From Actibacterium ureilyticum (GTDB taxonomy: Bacteria; Pseudomonadota; Alphaproteobacteria; Rhodobacterales; Rhodobacteraceae), in assembly GCF_002285435.1 (NCBI RefSeq), contig NZ_NSBT01000020.1, positions 183,098 through 247,097 on the forward strand: a stretch of DNA of 64,000 nucleotides, read 5' to 3'. A program made the translations under genes and the position numbers. Each line of letters opens with the position of its first letter. Positions within the stretch are counted from its first letter, which is position 1. A model generated the notes under the pieces. That model did no database searches. It saw nothing but the letters and a program-made list of their open reading frames with translations, and was not told the DNA's origin. Below, piece by piece: positions 1 through 8,438 of the stretch.

Positions 1-2733
1 CACGACATTGCCCAGCTGCGCAGCCTGCAGGACTGGTTCCTGAAATACGAGCTGCAGACCATCGACGGCGTGTCCGAGGTCGCAACGATCGGCGGCATGG
101 TGCGGCAATATCAGGTGGTGATCGATCCCGAAAAGCTGCGGGCCTATGACCTGACGCTGAGCCAGGTGCGCGATGCGATCCAGACCGCGAACCGCGAATC
201 CGGCGGCAGCGTGATCGAGATGGCCGAGGCCGAGTACATGGTGCGCGCCACCGGCTATGTCACCGGCCTGCAGGACCTGGCCGATGCGCCGCTAAAGGTC
301 AACGACCGCGGTGCGGCGCTGACCCTGGGGGACGTGGCCGAGCTGCGCATGGGTCCCGAGATGCGCCGCGGCGTCGGCGAATTCGACGGCCAGGGCGACG
401 CGACCGGCGGCGTGGTGATCATGCGCTGGGGCGGCAATGCGCTGGCGACGATCCAGGCGGTCGAGGCCCGGCTGGACGAGCTGCGCCCGTCGCTGCCCGA
501 AGGGGTCGAGATCGTGACAACCTATGACCGGTCAGGCGTGATCGAACGCGCGATCGACAACCTGAAGCACAAGCTGACCGAGGAATTCATCGTCGTCGTG
601 CTGGTCTGCGGCGCGTTCCTGCTGCACATGCGCTCGTCGCTGGTGATCGTGCTGTCGCTGCCGCTGGGGATTGCGGCGGCGCTGGTGGTGATGCGGTTGC
701 AGGGGGTGAATGCCAACATCATGTCGCTGGGCGGTATCGCCATAGCCATCGGGGCCATGGTCGACGCGGCCATCGTGATGATCGAAGCGATGCACAGGCG
801 GCTGGAGCACGAGAAGCTGACGCCCGAGAACCGCTGGCGGATCGTGGCCGAAACCTGTTCCGAGGTCGGACCCGCGCTGTTCTATTCGCTGGCGATCATC
901 GCGGTCAGCTTCCTGCCCGTCTTTGTGCTGGAAAGCCAGGAGGGGCGGATGTTCAAGCCGCTTGCCTTCACCAAGACCTATGCGATGGCGGCGGCCTGTA
1001 TCCTGTCGATCACGCTGGTGCCGGTGCTGATGGGCTGGTTCGTGCGCGGGCGCATCCTGGCCGAAAGCCGCAATCCGCTGAACCGGCTGTGCATCTGGGC
1101 CTATCGCCCGTTTCTGGATGCGGCGGTCGCCTGGCCGTGGGCCACGTCGCTTCTGGCCATTGCCGTGGTCGGGTCGATGTGGTGGCCGATGCAGCGGATC
1201 GGGACGGAATTCATGCCCGAGCTGAAAGAGGGCGACTTCCTGTACATGCCATCGCTTTATCCCGGCGTGTCGATCGGCAAGGCGCGCGAGGTGCTGCAAC
1301 AGACCGACCGGCTGATCCGCACGATCCCCGAGGTCGAGACCGTGCACGGCAAGCTGGGCCGGGCCGACACCGCGACCGATCCCGCGCCGCTGACCATGAT
1401 CGAAACCACAATCCAGCTGAAACCCGAAGGGGACTGGCGCCCCGGCATGACAATGGAAAAGATCCGCGACGAACTGGACCGGATCGTACAGGTGCCGGGT
1501 GTGACCAATGTCTGGATCCAGCCGATCAAGAACCGCATCGACATGCTGGCCACCGGCATCAAGACCCCGGTCGGGGTCAAGATCACCGGCGCCGATCTGT
1601 CGGTGATCGAAGAAGTCGGCGTCCAGATCGAAAGCATCGTCGGCGGGATCGCGGGCACGGCCTCGGCCTATGCCGAGCGGCCCGTTGGCGGGCGCTTTGT
1701 CGAGGTTGACGTGGATCGAAATGCGGCGGGGCGCTATGGCCTGTCGGTCGCGGATGTCCAGCAGGTGGTCCAGACCGCCATCGGCGGGCTGCAGGTTTCC
1801 GAAAGCGTCGAGGGGCTGGAACGCTATCCGATCAACCTGCGCTATCCGCAGGATTGGCGCAACAGCCCCGAGGCGCTGCGCGACCTGCCCGTTGTTACGC
1901 CATCGGGCGCGCATGTGCCGCTGGGGGCGGTCACGCAGATTTCGGTGGTCGACGGGCCGGGCATGATCCGGTCCGAGAACGCCCGCCGCACCGGGTTTGT
2001 CTTCATCGACATCGCCGGGCGCGATCTGGGTGGCTATGTGGCCGAAGCCCGCGCCACGGTGCAGCGCGAACTGACCTTGCCGCCGGGCTATTCCATCGCC
2101 TGGTCGGGCCAGTACGAATATATCGAACGGGTCCGCGACCGGCTGGTGCTGGTGGCGCCGGCCACGCTGCTGACGATCACGCTGATGCTGTTCATGGCGT
2201 TCCGCCGGATGACCGAGGTGGCGATGATCCTGGCTGCGCTGCCGGTGGCGCTGTCGGGCGGGGTCTGGCTGATCTGGTATCTGGGCTTCGATCTGTCGGT
2301 CGCCGTTCTGGTGGGCTTTATCGCGCTTGCCGGTGTGGCAGTCGAAACCGCGATCGTCATGCTGCTTTACCTGAACCTGGCCTGGGCCAAGCGGGTCAAG
2401 AACGCGGCCGCGCGGGGCGATGCGCTGACCCGTGCCGATATCGAACAGGCGGTCTTCGAAGGCGCGCTGTTGCGGGTGAGGCCCAAGGTGATGACCGTGG
2501 CCACGATCTTTGCCGGGCTGATCCCCATCATGTACGGCACCGCCACCGGGTCCGAGATCATGAGCCGCATCGCCGCCCCGATGATCGGCGGCATGGCAAC
2601 GGCCACGTTGCTGACGCTGTTCGTCATTCCGGCGCTGTTCGTGATCTGGAAGCGGATCACGCTGGCGCGCACCAATCGCGCGCTGTCCGACACCGGTGTG
2701 ACTGCCGGGGCGGCACCCGTCCCGGCCGAATAA
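1..2733 (+). CDS. cusA: CusA-type copper/silver efflux RND pump (5' partial)
   Basis: Inner-membrane resistance-nodulation-division transporter of the heavy-metal (HME) class, which uses proton influx to export Cu(I)/Ag(I) through a CusCBA-like tripartite complex. The frame is open from base 1 (HDIAQLRSLQDWFLKYE...), so the GTG at base 70 is not the real start; the N-terminal part lies outside the window. About 910 residues remain of a family of about 1,050. The periplasmic segment NRIDMLATGIKTPVGVK and the GPGMIRSENA stretch line up, from memory, with the E. coli CusA segments carrying copper-binding methionines M573 and M672; the position corresponding to M623 appears to be Gln (GGLQVSE), which is uncertain without an alignment. 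Two clusters of hydrophobic helices (about bases 570-1060 and 2140-2670) are the membrane domains. It is followed after 34 bp by the CusF gene, which supports copper specificity. CusB/CusC would be expected upstream of the window. Confidence 0.95.
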   Translation, partial: HDIAQLRSLQDWFLKYELQTIDGVSEVATIGGMVRQYQVVIDPEKLRAYDLTLSQVRDAIQTANRESGGSVIEMAEAEYMVRATGYVTGLQDLADAPLKVNDRGAALTLGDVAELRMGPEMRRGVGEFDGQGDATGGVVIMRWGGNALATIQAVEARLDELRPSLPEGVEIVTTYDRSGVIERAIDNLKHKLTEEFIVVVLVCGAFLLHMRSSLVIVLSLPLGIAAALVVMRLQGVNANIMSLGGIAIAIGAMVDAAIVMIEAMHRRLEHEKLTPENRWRIVAETCSEVGPALFYSLAIIAVSFLPVFVLESQEGRMFKPLAFTKTYAMAAACILSITLVPVLMGWFVRGRILAESRNPLNRLCIWAYRPFLDAAVAWPWATSLLAIAVVGSMWWPMQRIGTEFMPELKEGDFLYMPSLYPGVSIGKAREVLQQTDRLIRTIPEVETVHGKLGRADTATDPAPLTMIETTIQLKPEGDWRPGMTMEKIRDELDRIVQVPGVTNVWIQPIKNRIDMLATGIKTPVGVKITGADLSVIEEVGVQIESIVGGIAGTASAYAERPVGGRFVEVDVDRNAAGRYGLSVADVQQVVQTAIGGLQVSESVEGLERYPINLRYPQDWRNSPEALRDLPVVTPSGAHVPLGAVTQISVVDGPGMIRSENARRTGFVFIDIAGRDLGGYVAEARATVQRELTLPPGYSIAWSGQYEYIERVRDRLVLVAPATLLTITLMLFMAFRRMTEVAMILAALPVALSGGVWLIWYLGFDLSVAVLVGFIALAGVAVETAIVMLLYLNLAWAKRVKNAAARGDALTRADIEQAVFEGALLRVRPKVMTVATIFAGLIPIMYGTATGSEIMSRIAAPMIGGMATATLLTLFVIPALFVIWKRITLARTNRALSDTGVTAGAAPVPAE

Positions 2734-2767
2734 CCCATCCCAACGCATGTAACTGGAGGACACCCCA

Positions 2768-3106
2768 ATGCGTAAGATCCTTGCAACCACCACCCTGATG
2801 GCGCTGTGCGCGGCCCCCGCGGCGATGGCGCAGATGGACCATTCCAACATGGACCATTCCGCCATGCCGATGGCCGAGGACATGATCCATGCCGAAGCCA
2901 CGCTGAATGCCATCGGCGACGGCACCCTGAATGTCAGCCATGGCCCGATCAAGGAAATCGGCTGGCCCGCGATGACGATGGACCTGCCAATGATGGCGGG
3001 CGCAAACCTGCCCGACGGGCTGGAACCCGGCGACAAGGTTCTGATGATGCTGGGTCAGGATCACGAAGGCATGTACGCCATCAGCGGCCTTGAACCGATG
3101 GAGTGA
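2768..3106 (+). CDS. cusF: CusF-like periplasmic copper-binding protein
   Basis: Small periplasmic copper metallochaperone of 112 residues. A Sec signal peptide (MRKILATTTLMALCAAPAAMAQ) is followed by a Met/His-rich linker (MDHSNMDHSAMPM) that may itself bind metal, then a CusF-type OB fold. The HGPIKEIGWPAMTMDL segment has the spacing of the E. coli Cu(I)/Ag(I) site: one His, Trp eight residues later, Met three after Trp, and Met two after that (H36, W44, M47, M49). It probably delivers Cu(I) to the CusA pump encoded directly upstream, in the same operon. The ATG is preceded by an AGGA ribosome-binding site. Confidence 0.92.
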   Translation: MRKILATTTLMALCAAPAAMAQMDHSNMDHSAMPMAEDMIHAEATLNAIGDGTLNVSHGPIKEIGWPAMTMDLPMMAGANLPDGLEPGDKVLMMLGQDHEGMYAISGLEPME

Positions 3107-3130
3107 TTGCGGCAACCCCCCCGGGTCGCG

Positions 3131-4441
3131 TCAGGTGACCGCGACCCAGGTTTTCATGCCCGCCGCCTGATGGCCCAGCATGTGGCAATGGAGCAGCCAC
3201 TTGCCGGGGTTGTCGAAGACGCAGGCGATCTCGCGCGTGGTGCCGGGATCGACAAGCGTCGTGTCGCGCAGCGCGCCCGGGCTGCCATCGGCGTCAAGCT
3301 CGACGAAATGGTGGCCATGCAGGTGGATGCCATGCGCAAAACGCGTGTCGTTCACCAGCCGGATGCGCGCGGTCTGGCCGCGTTCGAAGCTGTGAAAGGG
3401 TGTGTCGGTCATCCCCGATTGCCCGTTGAACGCCCAGATCCCCGATTGTGACATCATCCGTGGGCTCATCGCACCGCCCTCCATCCTCAGGGTCAGGGAC
3501 AGCGCGCTGTCCATGTCGAGCGTGGCGATATCGTTGGGCGGCAGCAGCGGGATGTCGGACGGCTGCCGCGCGGTGTTGGTGCCGCTGACCGCAATCGCGC
3601 CCAGCTCGTACGGACCGTCGCGGGTGGGGAAGGTGACGGTCACCCGGTCGGTCGCGGTCACATCGGCGATGATATCCACCCGCTGCGCCGGGGCCAGAAC
3701 CAGCCCGGTCGGCGCCTGTGGCGTGGCCAGCGGCATGCCATCCAGCGCGACGACCTGGCCCACGATCCCGTCCAGATCGACCGGGAACACCCGGTCGGTG
3801 GCCACATTGATCAGCCGCAGGCGCAGCCGGTCGCCCTGCTGCACGGGGGTTTCGGGCGTGATCAGCGCGCGGGCGAAATTGCCCAGCCGCCCCTGATGGG
3901 CCTGGTCGTGCATGTTGTCATACCCGCCCGCCAGCGCGCCATCCTCGGTCAGGCGCCAGTCGTCGATCATCACGACCAGATCGTGATCCACATCGGGCGG
4001 CGACGGCTCGTCGACGATCAGCGGGCCGTAAAGCCCGCGCGCCACCTGTTCCCAGGACCGGTTATGCGAGTGGTACCAGAAGGTCCCCGCATCGGGCGCG
4101 CGAAAGCGATAGGTGAAGTCGCCCCCCGGCGCGACCATGTCCTGGGTCAGCCCCGGCACGCCATCCATCGCGTTGTCGATCCGCAGCCCGTGCCAATGCA
4201 CCGCTGAGCCGTCGTCGATCCGGTTGGCGAAACGCAGATCCAGCTCGGCCCCCTGCATCACGCGCAGTAGCGGTCCGGGCGTGGTGCCGTTGAACCCCAG
4301 CATCGGGGTCGCGGGTTCGTCCATTGGCAGGATCTGCGCGCGGACGGGCTGCGCGACCAGCTGGATCGGGGTGGCCGCGGCGCCAAGGCGCGGTGCCAGC
4401 GCGGCGGCGGCGGCGGTGATCAGGAAATCTCGTCTGTGCAT
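3131..4441 (-). CDS. Multicopper oxidase (CueO/CopA-like), Tat-exported
   Basis: Periplasmic multicopper oxidase of about 436 residues, expected to oxidise Cu(I) to the less toxic Cu(II). The N-terminus (MHRRDFLITAAAAALAP) is a twin-arginine signal, fitting a folded, cofactor-loaded export. All four copper-ligand motifs are visible: HWHGLRID and FWYHSHN in the first domain, HGIHLHGHHF and the C-terminal HCHMLGHQAAGM, where the HCH plus Met arrangement supplies the type 1 and trinuclear sites. The upstream in-frame start is a TTG inside the copD stop region, so the ATG with GAGG six bases ahead (4441) is preferred. It is the last gene of the minus-strand copper operon and converges on cusF with a 24 bp gap. 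No long Met-rich insert like that of E. coli CueO is seen. Confidence 0.93.
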   Translation of the reverse strand: MHRRDFLITAAAAALAPRLGAAATPIQLVAQPVRAQILPMDEPATPMLGFNGTTPGPLLRVMQGAELDLRFANRIDDGSAVHWHGLRIDNAMDGVPGLTQDMVAPGGDFTYRFRAPDAGTFWYHSHNRSWEQVARGLYGPLIVDEPSPPDVDHDLVVMIDDWRLTEDGALAGGYDNMHDQAHQGRLGNFARALITPETPVQQGDRLRLRLINVATDRVFPVDLDGIVGQVVALDGMPLATPQAPTGLVLAPAQRVDIIADVTATDRVTVTFPTRDGPYELGAIAVSGTNTARQPSDIPLLPPNDIATLDMDSALSLTLRMEGGAMSPRMMSQSGIWAFNGQSGMTDTPFHSFERGQTARIRLVNDTRFAHGIHLHGHHFVELDADGSPGALRDTTLVDPGTTREIACVFDNPGKWLLHCHMLGHQAAGMKTWVAVT

Positions 4442-4449
4442 CGGATACC

Positions 4450-5319
4450 TCAATTCGGCAGGGTCATGACGCTGGTCAGCGTTGCGGTCGCCGCAAGCAC
4501 CAGCACCATGACGATGGTTTCAACCTCGATAGAGCGCGCCAGATGGCGTGCGGCGCGGCCATCGCCGGCCTGCATCGCGGGAACAAAGCGCAGCTTGTTC
4601 GCGGCGGCCAGGCCCAGCACCGCCCCGACCAGCGCCAGCTTCAGCAGCGCCTGGCCATACCCCGTGGCCACCAGCGCGCGCAGATCCCCCAGCAGCAGCC
4701 AGGCCATGACCGCCCCGGCCATGATCAGCACCGGCACGATGACCGCCGCCGCCCGCCCGAACCGGTGGCCCAGCTCTGCCGCGCGGGACAGATCGGCGCC
4801 CCGCAGCGCCAGCGCGCGCAGCGGGCCAAGCGCCCCGATCCAGAACGCGATCCCCAGCAGGTGCAGCAGCAGCAACAGGCGCAGGCCGTTTTGATCCAGC
4901 TCGGGGATATGCCCGATCCGGGTAAAGGACCACAGCGCCAGCAGCCCCCCGGCCAGCGCAACCCACTGCCCCGCGCGGGGCAGGCACAGCCCGGCGATCA
5001 TCACGGCCGCGCCCGCAACGCGCAGGGCCAGCGCGTCGCCCACCGGGGTCTGCCACAACAGGCCCAGCATCTCGGGGTCGGTCATGCCGCCGGCGCCCCC
5101 GGTCAGCGCCGCACCGCGCAGCATGAAGCCCAAGGCCGCGGCCCCCAGCGCCAGCCCGGCCAGGGCCTGCGCCTGCCGCCGCATGGCGCGGGCCAGCGGC
5201 CGGACAAGATCGGCAAAGGTCAGGCGGATCATCACCAGCCCCGTCGCGCCGGTGACGCCCGCATAAAGCAGCAGCTTCGACAGGATCGCGGCAACGCCCC
5301 AGAGATCGGGCATGATCAT
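4450..5319 (-). CDS. copD: CopD family copper resistance membrane protein
   Basis: Integral membrane protein of 289 residues with about eight hydrophobic helices, of the CopD/PcoD family linked to copper movement across the inner membrane. The start is placed at the ATG overlapping the copC stop (ATGA), giving MIMPDLWGVAAILSKLLLYAG; the longer upstream reading would lie inside copC. The order copC-copD on the same transcript is the classical arrangement. Conserved features include a His in the segment LLLLLHLLGIAFWIGALGPL, typical of this family. Downstream it nearly abuts the multicopper oxidase. Confidence 0.88.
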   Translation of the reverse strand: MIMPDLWGVAAILSKLLLYAGVTGATGLVMIRLTFADLVRPLARAMRRQAQALAGLALGAAALGFMLRGAALTGGAGGMTDPEMLGLLWQTPVGDALALRVAGAAVMIAGLCLPRAGQWVALAGGLLALWSFTRIGHIPELDQNGLRLLLLLHLLGIAFWIGALGPLRALALRGADLSRAAELGHRFGRAAAVIVPVLIMAGAVMAWLLLGDLRALVATGYGQALLKLALVGAVLGLAAANKLRFVPAMQAGDGRAARHLARSIEVETIVMVLVLAATATLTSVMTLPN

Positions 5320-5657
5320 TCCACCGTGAAGCTGAACGCGCCCTGCATCGCGTGGCCGTCCTGTCCCAGCCCGCGCCATTCGATGCGATAGGCGCCCGGC
5401 CCGTCGACCCCCAGCGGCAGGGTAAAGGCGCGGCCGAATGCCTTTTGCGCCCCCAGATCCAGCTGCACCGCCGATTGGTCCGCATGGGTCAGGTCCACCC
5501 GCGTCAGCCGGATGTCATCGGCGAAGTTCAGGGCGATCTCTGCCGGGGCGGCGGCCAGCGTCGCGCCATCGGCGGGGGTGGTGGTGTCGACCCGCGAATG
5601 GGCGGATGCACCAGTGGCAAGCGCGCTTAGCAGGGCGATCATGGCAAATGTCTTCAT
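5316..5657 (-). CDS. copC: CopC-like periplasmic copper-binding protein
   Basis: Periplasmic copper protein of 113 residues. After a signal peptide (MKTFAMIALLSALATGASA) the mature protein begins with His (HSRVDTTTPADGATL), and a second His lies in the DGHAMQG segment. These match the CopC/YobA Cu(II) site, in which the N-terminal His amine and a later His bind the metal. The PADGATL...P..I.L.F pattern is the family signature. A GAGGAAC ribosome-binding site precedes the ATG. It overlaps copD by four bases and sits 11 bp downstream of a cytochrome c gene, in one operon. Confidence 0.9.
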   Translation of the reverse strand: MKTFAMIALLSALATGASAHSRVDTTTPADGATLAAAPAEIALNFADDIRLTRVDLTHADQSAVQLDLGAQKAFGRAFTLPLGVDGPGAYRIEWRGLGQDGHAMQGAFSFTVE

Positions 5658-5668
5658 CGGTTTGTTCC

Positions 5669-6100
5669 TCAGTCAATTCCGTTGGCGCGCTGGATCGCGC
5701 GGATATAGGCAATCACCATGGCCACATCGCCACGGGTCAACCCGCCGACCGGGGGCATGTCGCCAAACCGCCAGTGATGGCTTTGCACCCCCATCGCAAC
5801 CGCGCGCTGAAAGGATTCGTCCGCGTGATGGCCGGGCTCATAGATAACATGGATCAGCGGCGGCCCGGCGCCTTCGTTGCCCGCCCCGTTGGGGCCGTGG
5901 CAGGTGGCACAGGCCGTATCGAAGATGCGCTGGCCGATCGCGGCATCGCCGGTGATCGGCGGCAGGCTGACCGCCACCATCGCGCCGGGCGCCGGTGGGG
6001 TTTGCGGCGGGGCGGCGTCGGGCGGGGCGGGGCGCAAAAGGGCGATTGCGGCAATCGCCGCCACCGCACCCGCGCCAAGCAGCAGGAATTTGGGGGTCAT
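5669..6100 (-). CDS. c-type cytochrome, membrane-anchored
   Basis: Monohaem cytochrome c of 143 residues. An N-terminal hydrophobic helix (about residues 5-22) acts as signal or anchor and is followed by a Pro/Ala-rich linker and a class I cytochrome domain with the haem site CATCH and a downstream Met in FGDMPPVGG as likely sixth ligand. It lies at the head of copC-copD-multicopper oxidase, so it probably serves as an electron acceptor or donor for periplasmic copper chemistry; that role is inference from position. Similar small cytochromes accompany copper clusters in other Rhodobacterales as far as I recall. Confidence 0.85.
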   Translation of the reverse strand: MTPKFLLLGAGAVAAIAAIALLRPAPPDAAPPQTPPAPGAMVAVSLPPITGDAAIGQRIFDTACATCHGPNGAGNEGAGPPLIHVIYEPGHHADESFQRAVAMGVQSHHWRFGDMPPVGGLTRGDVAMVIAYIRAIQRANGID

Positions 6101-6194
6101 GGATCTGTCCTAACCTTGGGTAGCAGGGATGGCCGCGCCGGGCGCGCAGCCGTTCGGGCGGTCGTGCGGCAAGCGCACGGCGCCGGTGTCCGGC

Positions 6195-6548
6195 CTAGCG
6201 GTTGGGGGGTCTGTCGGGACTGTCTGGATGTTGCGAGGTCGACAGATGCGCCACCTGCCAGCCCAGCACGATGCCGGATGGCCGCAGATCGACGTGATGC
6301 GGCGCGATGACCAGCGCCATGACATGACACATGAAGGGATTGCAGCCGTCATGTGACGGGCCATCCGTTCCCTGATGGGTGGTGTCATCCGCGTGCTGGT
6401 GGGCCGCAGGCCCCGTCGCGTGGTCGTCGCAAGGGGCGCCGAAACAGCCCGGCGGCATCGTGTGCGCCACCGTTCCAAGCCCAAGCACAAGGGCCAGGAC
6501 CGCGACCATCAGCATCGAACCTATGCGGCGAACAACCTTCACCCGCAA
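6195..6548 (-). CDS. Small secreted His/Cys-rich protein of the copper locus, function unknown
   Basis: 117-residue protein that I do not recognise as a named family. An N-terminal Arg-rich start and hydrophobic segment (about residues 10-30) look like a signal peptide. The remainder is rich in potential metal ligands: CFGAPCDDHATGPAAHQHADD, then DGCNPFMCHVM, where Cys and His alternate. A metal sensor, a buffer or a CopL/DUF2946-like protein are possible. It is the promoter-proximal gene of the minus-strand copper operon, 94 bp upstream of the cytochrome gene. Confidence is limited because short antisense ORFs are frequent in this GC-rich DNA, but the signal peptide plus ligand clustering supports it. 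Confidence 0.6.
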   Translation of the reverse strand: MRVKVVRRIGSMLMVAVLALVLGLGTVAHTMPPGCFGAPCDDHATGPAAHQHADDTTHQGTDGPSHDGCNPFMCHVMALVIAPHHVDLRPSGIVLGWQVAHLSTSQHPDSPDRPPNR

Positions 6549-6688
6549 AGCCTAGAACAGGTTGCGCCGCAAGACAACGGCGCTGCGGGCGGTCGTACGA
6601 TCATCTGTGCGGCTTACCATTGGTCCGGCTGTTGACGACACCCCGCGCGAATGCGGATACGACTTTATTTTAATAATGATAAACATAC

Positions 6689-6702
6689 TTTACAAAAGTA
6701 AA
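6689..6702. promoter_or_regulatory. AT-rich palindrome upstream of the polyol operon
   Basis: TTTAC-AAAA-GTAAA inverted repeat in an unusually AT-rich stretch (about 6660-6720), 62 bp before the dehydrogenase start, in the intergenic space shared with the copper operon. A candidate operator for the SorC-family regulator encoded at the end of this operon; I could not assign a convincing -35/-10 pair. Confidence 0.35.
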
Positions 6703-6764
6703 TCATGCTGTTTATCTGCTGCGCAAGGAAGACTGGCAAACAAAACGCATTGCGGGGGGGGCAC

Positions 6765-8438
6765 ATGCCGCGTTTCAGGGAGGACAACATCGCTTTGGCG
6801 GGTGCGCCGGGGCAGCCCGATGTCGTGATCCTTGGCGGTGGCGTCAACGGGGTGGCGACCTTGCGCGAACTGGCGTTGAACGGCGTGTCCTGCGCGCTAA
6901 TCGATACCGGGGATTTCTGCGCCGGGGCGAGCAGCGCGTCCAGCCGCATGGCGCATGGCGGCTTGCGCTATCTGGAAGGGCGCGAGTTCCGGCTGGTCGC
7001 GGAATCCGCGCGCGAGCGGAATCGCCTGATCGCGAATGCCGGGCATATCGTGAAGCCGTTGCAGATCACCGTGCCGATCCGTCATCTGGTGGCCGGGTTT
7101 GGTCGGTCGGTCGCCCGGTTCCTGGGGATCTCGCGCCGCAGCGGGCCGCTGTCGCTGGCCGCGCTGGAGGGTGCGCTGCGCGTCTATGAGGCCTTGGGCC
7201 GGCGCACGCATCCGCTGCCGCCGCATCGCGCGGTGCTGCGGCGGGCGGGTTTTCCGAAAGGGCTGGGTCCGGATACGCGCGCGGTCGTGTCCTATTACGA
7301 TGGGCAGATCACGCAGCCCGAGGGGCTGGTGTTCGAAATGCTGGACGAGGCTTTGGCCCAGGGTCCGCAGGTCTTTGCGCTGAACCATGTGCGCTGGCAA
7401 CGCGCGGGCGATGCCCTTGAGCTCACCGATCCGGTGTCGGGCGCCAGCTTCACCCTGCGCCCCCGGGTGATCGTCAATGCCACGGGCGCCTGGATCGACG
7501 CGGTGAATGCGCAGCTGGGCGGGCGCACGCAATACCTGCGCGGGGTCAAGGGCGCGCATCTGGTGCTGGATCATCCGGAGCTTCTGGCGCGCATGGATGG
7601 GCGCGCGTTCTATTTCGATGACGGAACGGGCCGGATGGTCATCACCCTGCCGGTGGGCGGCAATGTGCTGGTCGGCACGACAGAGGTCGAAACCGCAGAG
7701 CCCGGCGACCTGGCCGTTTCCGGTGACGAAATCGCGTATCTGCTGGCCGCGATTGACGGGCTGTTTACCGATATCACGGTCAAGCGGCAGCATATCGTTT
7801 CGGTCACCACGGGGATTCGGCCGTTGCGGCGCGGGCCGGGCGACAGCTCGGCCACCAGCGCGGCGCGCGATCACGCGCTTGAGGAAGACAGGTTCGACGG
7901 GCTGGACGCGCCTGTCCTGTCGCTGGTCGGTGGGAAATGGACGACCTTTCGCGCCTTTGGCGAAGAGGCCGCGGATCGTGCGCTGGCGCTGCTGGGTGTC
8001 GCGCGGCAGGTGTCGACGGTTGACCGGACCTATCCCGGTGCGGGCGCGATTGCGCGCGCAGAGCTGACCGCCCAAGGCATCGACGCGGCCCTGGCAGACC
8101 GTCTGATCGACCGCTTCGGCGCGCTGGCGCGGGATGTGGCGCCATTTTGCATGGACGCGGGCGCGCGGCCCATCGCGGATGCGCCGGATCTGAGCCGGGG
8201 CGAGGTGATCCACGCCATCCGGCGTCGCGGTGCGCTCCATGTCGAAGATATCGTGCTGCGGCGATCCCGGCTGACCTTTGGGGCGGGGCTGTCGCCGCGT
8301 GCGGTCGCGGATGTCGCACAGATCCTGCAGGCGGAAACCGGGCGCGATGCGGCCGCGATCCGTGCCGAATGCGACGCCGCGCTGCGCGATCCGCGTCTGG
8401 GCGGGTTGCGCGCCAGCACGCTTGAGGGGGCCGCATGA
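6765..8438 (+). CDS. GlpD/EryB-like FAD-dependent polyol-phosphate dehydrogenase
   Basis: Flavoprotein of 557 residues in the glycerol-3-phosphate dehydrogenase family, a membrane-associated enzyme that oxidises a polyol phosphate and passes electrons to quinone. The N-terminus carries the dinucleotide-binding GGGVNGVATLREL and the family block SSRMAHGGLRYLEGREF; a GlpD C-terminal domain follows (about residues 380-540). The start is placed at the ATG after the G-rich ribosome-binding site; the upstream reading (MLFICC...) has no such site. The next gene is an FGGY kinase whose ATG overlaps this stop. This pair resembles the eryB-eryA arrangement for erythritol as well as glpD-glpK, so the substrate could be glycerol 3-phosphate, erythritol 4-phosphate or another polyol phosphate. 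Confidence 0.88.
   Translation: MPRFREDNIALAGAPGQPDVVILGGGVNGVATLRELALNGVSCALIDTGDFCAGASSASSRMAHGGLRYLEGREFRLVAESARERNRLIANAGHIVKPLQITVPIRHLVAGFGRSVARFLGISRRSGPLSLAALEGALRVYEALGRRTHPLPPHRAVLRRAGFPKGLGPDTRAVVSYYDGQITQPEGLVFEMLDEALAQGPQVFALNHVRWQRAGDALELTDPVSGASFTLRPRVIVNATGAWIDAVNAQLGGRTQYLRGVKGAHLVLDHPELLARMDGRAFYFDDGTGRMVITLPVGGNVLVGTTEVETAEPGDLAVSGDEIAYLLAAIDGLFTDITVKRQHIVSVTTGIRPLRRGPGDSSATSAARDHALEEDRFDGLDAPVLSLVGGKWTTFRAFGEEAADRALALLGVARQVSTVDRTYPGAGAIARAELTAQGIDAALADRLIDRFGALARDVAPFCMDAGARPIADAPDLSRGEVIHAIRRRGALHVEDIVLRRSRLTFGAGLSPRAVADVAQILQAETGRDAAAIRAECDAALRDPRLGGLRASTLEGAA

Noticed and set aside
532..3036. 834-codon open frame antisense to cusA and cusF
   Set aside because: His/Asp/Arg/Gln-rich composition without domains; a typical shadow of a high-GC gene on the other strand.
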